From DASQZT01 sp963728965 (GTDB lineage Bacteria > Acidobacteriota > Terriglobia > Bryobacterales > Bryobacteraceae): a stretch of 64,000 nt of DNA. This document shows, piece after piece, positions 9,501-16,886 of this stretch. The stretch spans positions 248,001-312,000 of the forward strand of contig CAVSMH010000012.1 in the NCBI GenBank assembly GCA_963728965.1, written 5' to 3'. Position 1 is the first letter of the stretch. The number at the start of each line of letters is the position of its first letter. Both the position numbers and the translations under genes were made by a program. Under the pieces are notes generated by a model. The model saw only the letters and a program-made list of their open reading frames with translations. It did not search any database and was not told the DNA's origin.

Positions 9501-9771
9501 GCGTTTCGGCGACGCCGCGCCCAACAGCCTCGAACGCTACGGAGTCAACGTGCAGCACCTCAGCCTGGCCAAGACGTTCCAGATCACCGAACGGCTGCGG
9601 ACCACCCTCACGGGGGCGTTCTCGAACCTGATGAACCACCCTCACTTCAACAGCGTCAACACCAACATCACCAATTCCGACCCGGGTAAGTTCACCTCCA
9701 CCCGGCCCAACTATGAACCCGAGAAGCAGGGCTATCGCCAGATCGATCTGAAACTCCGCATCGAATGGTAA
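6535..9771 (+). CDS. TonB-dependent receptor, Oar-like, with N-terminal CarboxypepD_reg domain
   Basis: 1078 residues from GTG 6535. GTG 6544 is an equally good start and gives a cleaner signal peptide (KHFSARLLLAALLTATLVAQ). After the signal comes a carboxypeptidase-regulatory-like beta-sandwich (TLRGTVTDPTGLVVPSAQV through about residue 115). A plug domain (about 120-240, including NEVSSGADMSRATSFNM) and a long outer-membrane beta-barrel follow, ending in the aromatic C-terminus QIDLKLRIEW typical of barrel insertion. This architecture is highly expanded in Acidobacteriota and resembles Oar of Myxococcus. The ligand is not predictable. It is a single gene with its own promoter. Confidence 0.9.
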   Translation: MIGVKHFSARLLLAALLTATLVAQTDRATLRGTVTDPTGLVVPSAQVVIEEVGTNIEARRLSTDENGNYEAPALKPGTYRVKVDNAGFRSFVADAVLLDAGQVRRLNVSLQVGSTTESVTVTGGAALIQTDTGAISGELDKKKFLDRPLVDVYPSPLALMTTMPGIQGNGWNLVMSGVTDRNKQTWAMDGVANDTAGDQNDNPAFFETVQVNEVSSGADMSRATSFNMISKRGSNDWHASAYYKHENAGLNAREFFTPRKTPYILHEFDADLTGPIIKNRTFFFVAWFHQNIPLGSWVNRATPTVAMRNGDFSGLATIKDPFNNKAPFPNQQIPASMVNPLSRKIMDAYYPLPNQGVATSVTNNYGWYFPYNSDLYKGDWPFLRFDHKISDANTMYVRWMQRKTPYIRPGSGFDWSVYTQVRDHRQLVASDTHVFSPAVVNIFSFGHQTDNFKYGEDEKGNVPLFGDDVVKSLGLQGVNAGGYHTMGFPQVAVQSLSTLYNSNGAVGNQMNDDGVNTFTDTMTWMKGKHVAKFGGEFRRYWWFSGSVPAGTYGNFNFNGSIAGVGFAEFLLGVPYNATRLDPLTSRDSHDTQVGFFLSDTFKVTPNLTLDYGIRWDYYGIATYDDGLMYNFDVPSGNWIVSQAALAKVHPLFPKNLPLVGGQVVPNADLGNIHPRISAAYRINNKTVVRGGYGEFTDSWSYTQRRPGSNPFGLSESYNNVISASGPLFMFPNPFPSSLSNAVAPSQSPTSIPIDTKTGTVRQFNLTFEREIHNLGLRLSYIAMRNSGLPYTYNMNKPRPSTNTFTQSLRPNPLYNSITVYGEDGKVRFNSVQMEVQKRMGAFVFNSNFTWSKNMYNWANTENPYDITDHWARDAANREKYWVTSFTWRLPIGRQQRFLAGAPAIVDHVLGGWTTQFITTFASPTYMSPSYSNCDLYSRTGCLSDPSGTNTNGGLPDAIGDPYSSFNNSGYQRTINQWFNPYAYAAPPRGRFGDAAPNSLERYGVNVQHLSLAKTFQITERLRTTLTGAFSNLMNHPHFNSVNTNITNSDPGKFTSTRPNYEPEKQGYRQIDLKLRIEW

Positions 9772-9803
9772 GCCGCTAATCACACGGGTGCCTGCGCTCT
9801 CCC

Positions 9804-9821
9804 GGCACGGGCACTCGTGCC
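9804..9821. terminator. Hairpin between convergent genes
   Basis: Perfect stem GGCACG / CGTGCC around a 6-nt loop, in the 55-bp gap where the receptor gene and the minus-strand hydrolase gene converge. It may end transcription on both strands; only weak T-richness follows. Confidence 0.4.
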
Positions 9822-9826
9822 TGCCC

Positions 9827-10267
9827 TTATCTCGCCGCCTCCAACCAACCCGGCAGTGCTCCCCGCAGGCATTCCTCCACCTCGCTCACATCCTCGTACG
9901 GCACCACCGTACAACAGGGATGGGTGTTGCCGCGAATGAGCAGCGAGATCCGGTGGGCCGCATCCCGGCGGTAAAACAGGATGGCCCGGCGGGTCCCCTG
10001 CGCCAGCAGGTATCCGATCTCGAAGCCGATGCCGAACGAGGACCCCGACACCTCCGCGACTAACCCATCGCAACCGGCAAGCCAGCTCATGTCGCGGTCG
10101 TAAACCGCCTGCGGGCCGAGCGCCCGGTCCCTCTCACCGGCGTCATCCGCTACCAGGTGGCGCGTCAGGACCTCATGCCCCATGCCCTCGAGCAGCCCGA
10201 CCATCTTCCGCGCGGTCTCGATTCCGGAACGGTCTCCCGCCACGGTGAAGCCGAAGTAAACCTTCAT
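9827..10267 (-). CDS. Nucleoside 2-deoxyribosyltransferase-like / DNPH1-like protein
   Basis: 146 residues with the Rossmann-like fold of the nucleoside 2-deoxyribosyltransferase superfamily. N-terminal MKVYFGFTVAG is the nucleotide-binding start, and DGLVAEVSGSSFGIGFEIGY (about residues 86-105) is the conserved active-site segment with catalytic Glu. The length and VSGSSFG-type motif are closest to 2'-deoxynucleoside 5'-phosphate N-hydrolases (DNPH1/Rcl), which remove the base from deoxynucleotides. Possible roles are nucleotide-pool sanitation or salvage. It stands alone between the two receptor genes. Confidence 0.75.
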   Translation of the reverse strand: MKVYFGFTVAGDRSGIETARKMVGLLEGMGHEVLTRHLVADDAGERDRALGPQAVYDRDMSWLAGCDGLVAEVSGSSFGIGFEIGYLLAQGTRRAILFYRRDAAHRISLLIRGNTHPCCTVVPYEDVSEVEECLRGALPGWLEAAR

Positions 10268-10327
10268 TCCTGTACCATAACCGATCCGTGCGCAAACGCA
10301 CAGGCGGCGCGCACCCCGGTTTTCTTC

Positions 10328-10356
10328 TTGACTTTAACGGCTAAAAGCCGTATAAA
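10328..10356 (+). promoter_or_regulatory. Sigma70-like promoter with palindromic spacer
   Basis: TTGACT (10328-10333) and TATAAA (10351-10356) with a 17-bp spacer. The spacer contains the perfect dyad ACGGCT-AAA-AGCCGT (10337-10351), which ends on the first base of the -10 box. This is a likely regulator binding site for the second TonB-dependent receptor gene. Confidence 0.65.
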
Positions 10357-10421
10357 CCATGCAATGTGTCGTGGTTTCGGCCACGTGTAGTCTCAGTCAA
10401 AAAACAACGTCAGGGAGGGGA

Positions 10422-13400
10422 ATGGATTTGCAACCTAAGTACCGGATATTTGTCTGTCCGTGGCTGCGAGGGTTACTGCTGGTGGGTCTGCTGTGGGCCG
10501 TTTCCGGCCACACGGCTTCGGCGCAGGTGCTTTATGGCTCTGTCGTGGGCACCGTCACGGATCAAAGCGACGCCGTGGTTCCGAACGCATCGGTCACACT
10601 CACCAGTAAAGACACGGGCCTTTCGAAGGACGCAATCAGCGATGATGGCGGCCGCTACTCATTTGTGAACGTGCTGCCCGGCCGGTACGACCTGAAGGTT
10701 TCGGCCAAAGGCTTCCGCGCCTTTACCGCCACCGACGTCGCGGTCAGCCCCAACACGGTGGCGCGTTCCGATGTGAAACTGGCGGTCGGCCAGGTTTCCG
10801 AGCAGGTCACCGTGGAAGCGTCGGCGGCGCTGCTGCAAACCGACAAGTCGGATACTCACTCCGAAATCAACACCGCCGACATCGCCGGCTTGCCGGTGGG
10901 TGGTTATCGCAATTACGAGCAGCTGATTAACCTCGTGCCCGGGTCCACCCCGGCGGCGTTCCAGAATTCCATCACCGATACGCCCGGCCGCGCTCTGTCG
11001 CTGCACATCAACGGCGGCAACTCGCAAACCAACATCACCCGCATCGACGGCGCCGCCAGCGTGAACGTGTGGCTGCCGCACCACGTGGGCTATGTGGCCC
11101 CGGCGGAAACCATCGATGTCGTCAATATCACAACCAGCGCCGCCGACGCTGAGCAGGGCATGGCCGGTTCTTCGGCCATCACCGTGATCACCAAGTCCGG
11201 CACCAACGACATCCACGGCAGTGCGTTCGAGTTCCATGACGACCAGCACCTGAAGGCGCGGAATTTCTTTCAGGCCGCGGGCACCGACAAGCCGCTCAGC
11301 ATCTACAACAATTTCGGCGGCACCGTCGGCGGGCCCATCCGCAAGAACAAGCTGTTTTACTTCCTGAGCTACGACGGCACGCGCCAGCGCACCGCCGGAC
11401 CGGGCTTTTACACCGTGCCGATCTCTCCGTTCCGCACCGGCGATTTCAGCAGCGTTTCCACCGTGCTCTACGATCCGCTCACCGGCAATGCCGATGGCAC
11501 CGGGCGGTCGCCTTTCGCCGGCAACGTCATCCCCTCCAATCGGCTCGATCCGATCGCCCAGAAGATCCAGAGCTACTATCCGGAGCCCAATTACCCCGGA
11601 CCCAATCCGAACGCGAACAATTACTTCGCAGCCGGCGGCCCGATTCTCAGCCGCAACTATTTCGACGCCAAGATCAACTACACCGCCAGTGACCGCGAAG
11701 CCATCTGGGGCAAGTATGGCCGCATGTGGGCTATCTCCGGCGGTAAGGCTGTGTTCGGCATCGCCGGCGGTCCCGGGCTCCCCGGTTCGGACCCCGGTTT
11801 GGGCGATACCCTGATTCAGGTCGCCACCATCGGGCACACCCACACCTTCTCACCGCACGTCATCCTGGACGGCGTGATTGGTTATGAGCGCCAGGGGCAG
11901 GGCGTTACTCCGAACGACTTCGGCACCAACTACGGCCTTCAGTTCGGCATCCCCAACACCAACGGGCCGGACCCGTTGCAGAGCGGTTTTCCGAATATCG
12001 GCGTCTCCGGTTACACCGGTTTCGGCGTGCCCAGTTGGATGCCGCTGAAGCGCGTGGAAGAAAGCTACACCCATAGCGACAACATCACCTGGACCAAGGG
12101 CGCGCACGAACTGCGCTTCGGCTTTGACCTGGTCCGGCACCACCTCAATCACTGGCAGCCGGAGATCGGCCAGGGCCCGCGCGGCTACCTCGGCTTCAAC
12201 GGCGGTGAGACGGCCCTCAAAGGCGGCGCGGCCAACAACCAGTTCAACGCGTACGCGACGTTTCTGCTGGGTCTTTCCGACGACGCCGAGAAAAGTCTTC
12301 AGTACATCCTGATGACCGGCCGCGAATGGCAGTTCGGCTGGTATGCGCGTGACCGCTGGCAGGTCAGCCGCAACCTCACCATCAACATCGGGCTGCGCTA
12401 TGAGTACTACCCGCTGATGACCCGCGCCGGCAAGGGAATCGAGCGCTACGACCCCACCAACAATAACGTGTACCTGGGCGGCCGCGGTAACGTCCCCACC
12501 GATGTCGGAATCACCGTCAGCCACAAGCTGTTCGCGCCGCGCGTCGGCCTGGCCTACCGGCTCGGCGACAAGACCGTGATCCGCAGTGGCTACGGCATCA
12601 ATTTCGACCCGATTCCGTTTTCCCGCCCCCTGCGCGGCTGGTATCCGCTAACCGTTAACGCGGTCTTCAACGCCCCCAACAGCTACGGCTGGGGTACCAC
12701 CTTCTCCCAGGGCGTGCCCAACACCCAGGGCCCCGACCTCTCCAGCGGCATCGTGCCCTTGCCCGCCAATGTGGACGAGCGCAGCCCCTGGGGCGGCATG
12801 GTCCACCGCGGCTACACCCAGTCTTGGAACTTCACGGTAGAGCGCAAGCTGCCGCTCGACATGTTGACCTCCATCGGCTACGTGGGCTCCCATTCGGTCC
12901 ACCTGCTGGCCGACCAGGACATCAACGCCGGGTACCCCGGTTCGGGCACCACCGGCCTGCCCTACTATCCGCTGTACGGCCGGACCATTCTGACCCGCAT
13001 GTGGGATGGCTGGCTCAGCTCCAACTACCACTCGCTCCAGGTGGCCGTGAACCGTTACTTCACCAAGGGCCTGTTGGTGAAGGGCGCTTACACCTACTCC
13101 CGCGCAATCGACTACACCGATGACGACGGCTGGGCCAGCGTCGGCTGGAACTGGGGACCCGTCTTCCAGCGCAATCGCGCGCCGGCCGGCTTCGACCGCA
13201 CCCACATCCTGCAAATCGGGTGGGTCTACGATCTGCCGTTCGGCAAAGGCAAGGCGCTGATGCATTCCGGAGTGGGCTCGGCCGTGCTCGGCAACTGGAA
13301 AGTGGGCGGCGTGTTGTCGGCTTACACCGGCACTCCGTTCACGGTCGGCGGACCGGGCGCCTCGCTCGATGCGCCGGACAATACCCAGACGGCCAACCAG

Positions 13401-13736
13401 GTGAATCTCACCGTGGCCCGCCCCGGCAAGGTAGGCCCGGGCCAACTGTATTACGATAAGACCGCCTTTGCCGCCGTGACCGCGCCCAACACGTTCGGCA
13501 CCAGCGGCCGGGACATTCTCCGGAACCCGGGGGTATGGAACACGGACATCGATATCAACCGCGAATTCCCGATCGGGGAGCGGTTCCGGCTCCAGTTCCG
13601 TGGCGACTTCTTCAACCTCCCCAATACCTCTCACTTCAACGGGCCCAGCACCAGCGTCACGTCCGGTACGTTCATGCAGGTCACCAGTTCGTACGGTGAG
13701 CGGCAGATCCGGTTTGGCCTGCGCGCCCAGTGGTAG
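10422..13736 (+). CDS. TonB-dependent receptor, Oar-like, with N-terminal CarboxypepD_reg domain
   Basis: 1104 residues from ATG 10422, which follows a GGGAGGGGA ribosome binding site; an upstream in-frame ATG at 10359 lies within a few bases of the -10 box and is unlikely. Signal peptide (GLLLVGLLWAVSGHTASAQ), carboxypeptidase-regulatory domain (SVVGTVTDQSDAVVPNASV), plug (about residues 110-260, with QGMAGSSAITVITKSGTN) and barrel ending in RQIRFGLRAQW. It belongs to the same family as the receptor at 6535 but is clearly divergent, not a recent duplicate. It is followed at once by a TPR gene and an FG-GAP gene, a common acidobacterial arrangement for outer-membrane uptake. Confidence 0.9.
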   Translation: MDLQPKYRIFVCPWLRGLLLVGLLWAVSGHTASAQVLYGSVVGTVTDQSDAVVPNASVTLTSKDTGLSKDAISDDGGRYSFVNVLPGRYDLKVSAKGFRAFTATDVAVSPNTVARSDVKLAVGQVSEQVTVEASAALLQTDKSDTHSEINTADIAGLPVGGYRNYEQLINLVPGSTPAAFQNSITDTPGRALSLHINGGNSQTNITRIDGAASVNVWLPHHVGYVAPAETIDVVNITTSAADAEQGMAGSSAITVITKSGTNDIHGSAFEFHDDQHLKARNFFQAAGTDKPLSIYNNFGGTVGGPIRKNKLFYFLSYDGTRQRTAGPGFYTVPISPFRTGDFSSVSTVLYDPLTGNADGTGRSPFAGNVIPSNRLDPIAQKIQSYYPEPNYPGPNPNANNYFAAGGPILSRNYFDAKINYTASDREAIWGKYGRMWAISGGKAVFGIAGGPGLPGSDPGLGDTLIQVATIGHTHTFSPHVILDGVIGYERQGQGVTPNDFGTNYGLQFGIPNTNGPDPLQSGFPNIGVSGYTGFGVPSWMPLKRVEESYTHSDNITWTKGAHELRFGFDLVRHHLNHWQPEIGQGPRGYLGFNGGETALKGGAANNQFNAYATFLLGLSDDAEKSLQYILMTGREWQFGWYARDRWQVSRNLTINIGLRYEYYPLMTRAGKGIERYDPTNNNVYLGGRGNVPTDVGITVSHKLFAPRVGLAYRLGDKTVIRSGYGINFDPIPFSRPLRGWYPLTVNAVFNAPNSYGWGTTFSQGVPNTQGPDLSSGIVPLPANVDERSPWGGMVHRGYTQSWNFTVERKLPLDMLTSIGYVGSHSVHLLADQDINAGYPGSGTTGLPYYPLYGRTILTRMWDGWLSSNYHSLQVAVNRYFTKGLLVKGAYTYSRAIDYTDDDGWASVGWNWGPVFQRNRAPAGFDRTHILQIGWVYDLPFGKGKALMHSGVGSAVLGNWKVGGVLSAYTGTPFTVGGPGASLDAPDNTQTANQVNLTVARPGKVGPGQLYYDKTAFAAVTAPNTFGTSGRDILRNPGVWNTDIDINREFPIGERFRLQFRGDFFNLPNTSHFNGPSTSVTSGTFMQVTSSYGERQIRFGLRAQW

Positions 13737-15247
13737 TGTTCTCTCCTCAGTCATTCGGGCGAGCCGTTCTGCGGCTCGCCCTTTTGTGTTTCATCGGCCT
13801 CCCGATCCTGGCGCAAGACCCCGCCGCCGATTCGTTGCGCGCCAAAGAACTGATGGCCGCGGGACGGTACCGCGAGGCGATCCCGATCTACCAGCGGCTG
13901 GTGGCCGCCGTTCCCGGCAATACCGGCCTCACCCTCAACCTCGCGCTCGCCCTGCATATGGCCGGACGGGAGCGCGAGTCCATCCCGCAGTTCGAAGCCG
14001 TCCTCAAAGCCGAGCCCGACCTGGTGCCCGCGTTGCTCTCCCTGGCTTCCGCCCGGCTCGCCGTCAACGAGCCGCGCCTGGCCATCCCACCGCTGCAAAA
14101 AGCGCTGGCGCACGATCCGGGGAACCGCGATGCCCGCGGCCTGCTGGCCGGTGCGCTGATGGATGCGGGACGCTACCCCGAGGCCGCCGGCACGTTCCGC
14201 GAGTTGACTGCCGCGGCCACCGACGATCCGCGCGTCTGGTATGGCCTCGGCATGAGCTATCAGTCCATCGCCGCCGAGGCCTTCGGCCGTTTGCAGAAGC
14301 TCGACACGAAATCGCCGTTCGTGCTGGCCCTGGTGGCCGATACGCGCGTGCAGCGCCGCCAGTATCGCAGCGCGTTCTTTTTCTATCACGAAGCCCTCAA
14401 GCAACTGCCGGGCCTGCACGGCATCCACGCCGCGCTGGCCGCGGTCTACCGGCAGACCGGTCATGGCGACTGGGCCGAAGCGGAAGACGCCAAAGAGGCG
14501 GCGTTGCCCGCCCCGGATTGCGCCGCCCACCCCGCCGAGTGCGAGTTTCTGGCCGGTCACGACGTGCCCCTCACCACCTTGCCCCGCACCCGCACCCCCG
14601 CCGCCGAGCCGCTCTACTGGCAGGCCAAGGCCGCCAATGAGCTGGCGCTCCAGGCATTTTACCGGCTGGGCCAGCTTCCCCCTTCCGTCGAGCTGCACCA
14701 GTTGAAAGCCGAGATCGCCCGCGGCCAGGGTCAACACCTCCAGGCCGTCGCCGAGTGGCGCGCCGCGCTGGCGCTCTCGCCGGGAAACGCGCGCCTCGAG
14801 CGCGAGCTCGCCGTCTCCTTGTTCATGGCCGCGGATTACCGCGCCGCGCTCGATGGAGCCCTGCGGCTGCTGAAGGCCAATCCGTCCTCACCGGAAATGA
14901 ATTTCATGGCCGGCGACAGCCTGCTCCGCCTGGAAAAGCCGGAAGAGGCCGTGCCGTACCTCAAAACCGCGCTCGCGGACGATCCCAAGCTCCTCGCCGC
15001 CGATGCCTCGCTGGGGCTCGCCCTCTCTCGCACCGGCAAGCACGCCGAGGCCATTCCCCATCTGGAGAAAGCGCTGGAGCTTGACGATGACGGCAGCCTG
15101 CACTACCAGTTGGCCCGCGCGTACCAGGCCGCCGGCGACGCGGAAAAAGCGCGCGCCGCCATGGCCCGCTATCAGGAGTTGCTGAAAAAAATTCAGCAGC
15201 AGAAGGAGGAAGTGGCGCGCGAAGCTCAGATCGCGCCACCGCGGTAA
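13730..15247 (+). CDS. TPR-repeat protein, probably exported
   Basis: 505 residues from GTG 13730, overlapping the receptor stop by 7 nt; GTG 13736 is an alternative. The N-terminus reads as a signal peptide (FGRAVLRLALLCFIGLPILAQ). Multiple tetratricopeptide repeats follow (for example residues 38-190 and 315-490), ending in a Lys/Gln-rich tail (LLKKIQQQKEEVAREAQ). A central segment with CAAHPAEC has two cysteines. TPRs mediate protein-protein contacts, here probably in the periplasm together with the neighbouring receptor. A perfect hairpin with T-run lies inside its first codons. Confidence 0.85.
   Translation: MVVFSPQSFGRAVLRLALLCFIGLPILAQDPAADSLRAKELMAAGRYREAIPIYQRLVAAVPGNTGLTLNLALALHMAGRERESIPQFEAVLKAEPDLVPALLSLASARLAVNEPRLAIPPLQKALAHDPGNRDARGLLAGALMDAGRYPEAAGTFRELTAAATDDPRVWYGLGMSYQSIAAEAFGRLQKLDTKSPFVLALVADTRVQRRQYRSAFFFYHEALKQLPGLHGIHAALAAVYRQTGHGDWAEAEDAKEAALPAPDCAAHPAECEFLAGHDVPLTTLPRTRTPAAEPLYWQAKAANELALQAFYRLGQLPPSVELHQLKAEIARGQGQHLQAVAEWRAALALSPGNARLERELAVSLFMAADYRAALDGALRLLKANPSSPEMNFMAGDSLLRLEKPEEAVPYLKTALADDPKLLAADASLGLALSRTGKHAEAIPHLEKALELDDDGSLHYQLARAYQAAGDAEKARAAMARYQELLKKIQQQKEEVAREAQIAPPR
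13757..13785 (+). terminator. Intrinsic terminator or attenuator after the receptor gene
   Basis: 10-bp perfect stem GGGCGAGCCG / CGGCTCGCCC, 5-nt loop, then TTTT, 20 nt after the receptor stop codon. It falls within the signal-peptide codons of the TPR gene, so it could attenuate read-through into that gene. Confidence 0.65.
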
Positions 15248-15251
15248 GCTC

Positions 15252-16880
15252 ATGCGCAGCCTGCTTCCCCTCCTCACCGCCACGCTGGCCGCCGCGACCC
15301 ACGCTAATGCGCCCGCGCCGCCCCCCATCCGTTTTCGCGAAGTCGCTGCCGATGCCGGCATCCGCTTCGTCCTCGAGAATCATCCCACCGCCGGCAAGCA
15401 CCTCATCGAGACCATGCCCGGCGGCATTGCCGTTTTCGATTATGACGGCGATGGCCGCCCCGACATCTATTTCACCAACGGCGCCGAGGTCCCGTCGCTC
15501 GAGAAAACTTCGCCGCGCGATTGGAATCGGCTCTACCACAACGAAGGCGGCCTGAAGTTCCGCGACGTCACCGAAACGGCGGGAGTGGCGGGCGCCGGCT
15601 ACTCCATGGGGGCTGCCGCCGCCGATTACGACAACGACGGCCGTCCCGACCTCTTCGTGGCCGGAGTCAACCGCAATCTGCTCTTTCACAACCGCGGCGA
15701 TGGCCGCTTCGAAGACGTCACCGCCAAAGCCGGCATTGCGAGCGGCGAGTGGGCCGTGGCCGCGGGCTGGTTCGATTATGATCGCGACGGCCGGCTCGAC
15801 CTGTGGGTGGTGCACTACGCCAGGTGGTCGCCGGCCGTCGACCGCTATTGCGGCGACCGCGCGCGCGCCATCCGCATCTACTGCCACCCGAAGTATTACG
15901 ACGGCCTGGCTGCCACGCTCTACCGCAATCGCGGCGATGGCACCTTCGAAGACGTGAGCGCCCGCGCCGGCATCGCACGATCGGCCGGCCGCGGTATGAG
16001 CCTGGGCTTCGCCGATTACGACAACGACGGCTGGCCGGACGTGTTCGTCACCAACGACAACATGCCCAATTTCCTCTTCCACAACCTCGGAAACGGCACG
16101 TTCGAAGAGACGGCCCTGGCAGCCGGAGCCGCCCTGCGCGATCACGGCAAACCCGTCGCCAGCATGGGCACGGAATTCAAAGACTACGACAACGACGGAT
16201 TGCCCGACCTGTTCGTCACCGCCCTGGCCGGGGAAACCTTCCCCGTGTTCCGCAACCTGGGCAAAGCGGGCTTCGCCGATGCCACCTTCCAGTCGCAACT
16301 CGGTTCCCTTTCCGTGAAGCACAGCGGATGGGGCCTGGGCCTTTTCGATTTCAACAACGACGGCTGGAAGGACCTGTTCACCGCCGATGCCCACGTGAAC
16401 GATCGCGTCGAGGCGTTCGAGCCGGCCGTCTACCGGGAAAAGGACGGCGTGTTCGCCAACCTCGGCGGCACCTTCCGCGATGTCTCCGAAGAGGCGGGGC
16501 TTTCGCTCGTCAAGGCCCACCGCGGCGCGGCCTTCGCGGATTTCAATGGGGACGGCCGCATCGACGCGGTGGTCTCCGCCCTGGGCGAGCCGGCCGAATT
16601 GTGGGAGAACGTCAGTCCCACGCCCGAGCATTGGATCGTCCTGCGCCTCATCGGAACCCGGAGCAATCGCGATGGCATCGGCGCAAGGATCCGCATCGGC
16701 AGCCAATGGGCGGAGATGACCACCACGGTGGGATACGCTTCTTCCGCCGACGCGGGGGTGCATTTCGGGCTGGGGCCGCTTGCCGTCGTGCCCAGGATCG
16801 AAATCCGGTGGCCATCGGGCACGGTGCAGACGCTCAACGCCACAAAGTCGGACCAGACCGTGGACGTCACGGAAAAGTAG
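15252..16880 (+). CDS. FG-GAP/VCBS-repeat protein with C-terminal ASPIC/UnbV domain
   Basis: 542 residues, starting 4 nt after the TPR stop, so probably co-transcribed. After a signal peptide, at least seven calcium-loop repeats of the form DYDNDGxPDLF are visible (DYDGDGRPD, DYDRDGRLDLW, DFNNDGWKDLF, DFNGDGRID and others), as in CRTAC1-type beta-propellers. The C-terminus (about residues 455-540) matches the ASPIC/UnbV domain, with GTRSNRDGIGARIRI and IEIRWPSGTVQTLN. Such proteins are secreted and numerous in Acidobacteriota, often paired with TPR proteins. Their biochemical role is not established. Confidence 0.9.
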   Translation: MRSLLPLLTATLAAATHANAPAPPPIRFREVAADAGIRFVLENHPTAGKHLIETMPGGIAVFDYDGDGRPDIYFTNGAEVPSLEKTSPRDWNRLYHNEGGLKFRDVTETAGVAGAGYSMGAAAADYDNDGRPDLFVAGVNRNLLFHNRGDGRFEDVTAKAGIASGEWAVAAGWFDYDRDGRLDLWVVHYARWSPAVDRYCGDRARAIRIYCHPKYYDGLAATLYRNRGDGTFEDVSARAGIARSAGRGMSLGFADYDNDGWPDVFVTNDNMPNFLFHNLGNGTFEETALAAGAALRDHGKPVASMGTEFKDYDNDGLPDLFVTALAGETFPVFRNLGKAGFADATFQSQLGSLSVKHSGWGLGLFDFNNDGWKDLFTADAHVNDRVEAFEPAVYREKDGVFANLGGTFRDVSEEAGLSLVKAHRGAAFADFNGDGRIDAVVSALGEPAELWENVSPTPEHWIVLRLIGTRSNRDGIGARIRIGSQWAEMTTTVGYASSADAGVHFGLGPLAVVPRIEIRWPSGTVQTLNATKSDQTVDVTEK

Positions 16881-16886
16881 CGTCCG

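Noticed and set aside
7348..9783. 811-codon open frame on the minus strand across the first TonB receptor
   Set aside because: Composition is that of an antisense shadow (His/Val/Gly/Arg-rich) and the plus strand has a clear receptor with promoter.
14961..16763. 600-codon minus-strand frame over the FG-GAP gene
   Set aside because: It mirrors the periodic DxDGD repeats of the real gene and has no ribosome binding site or family match.
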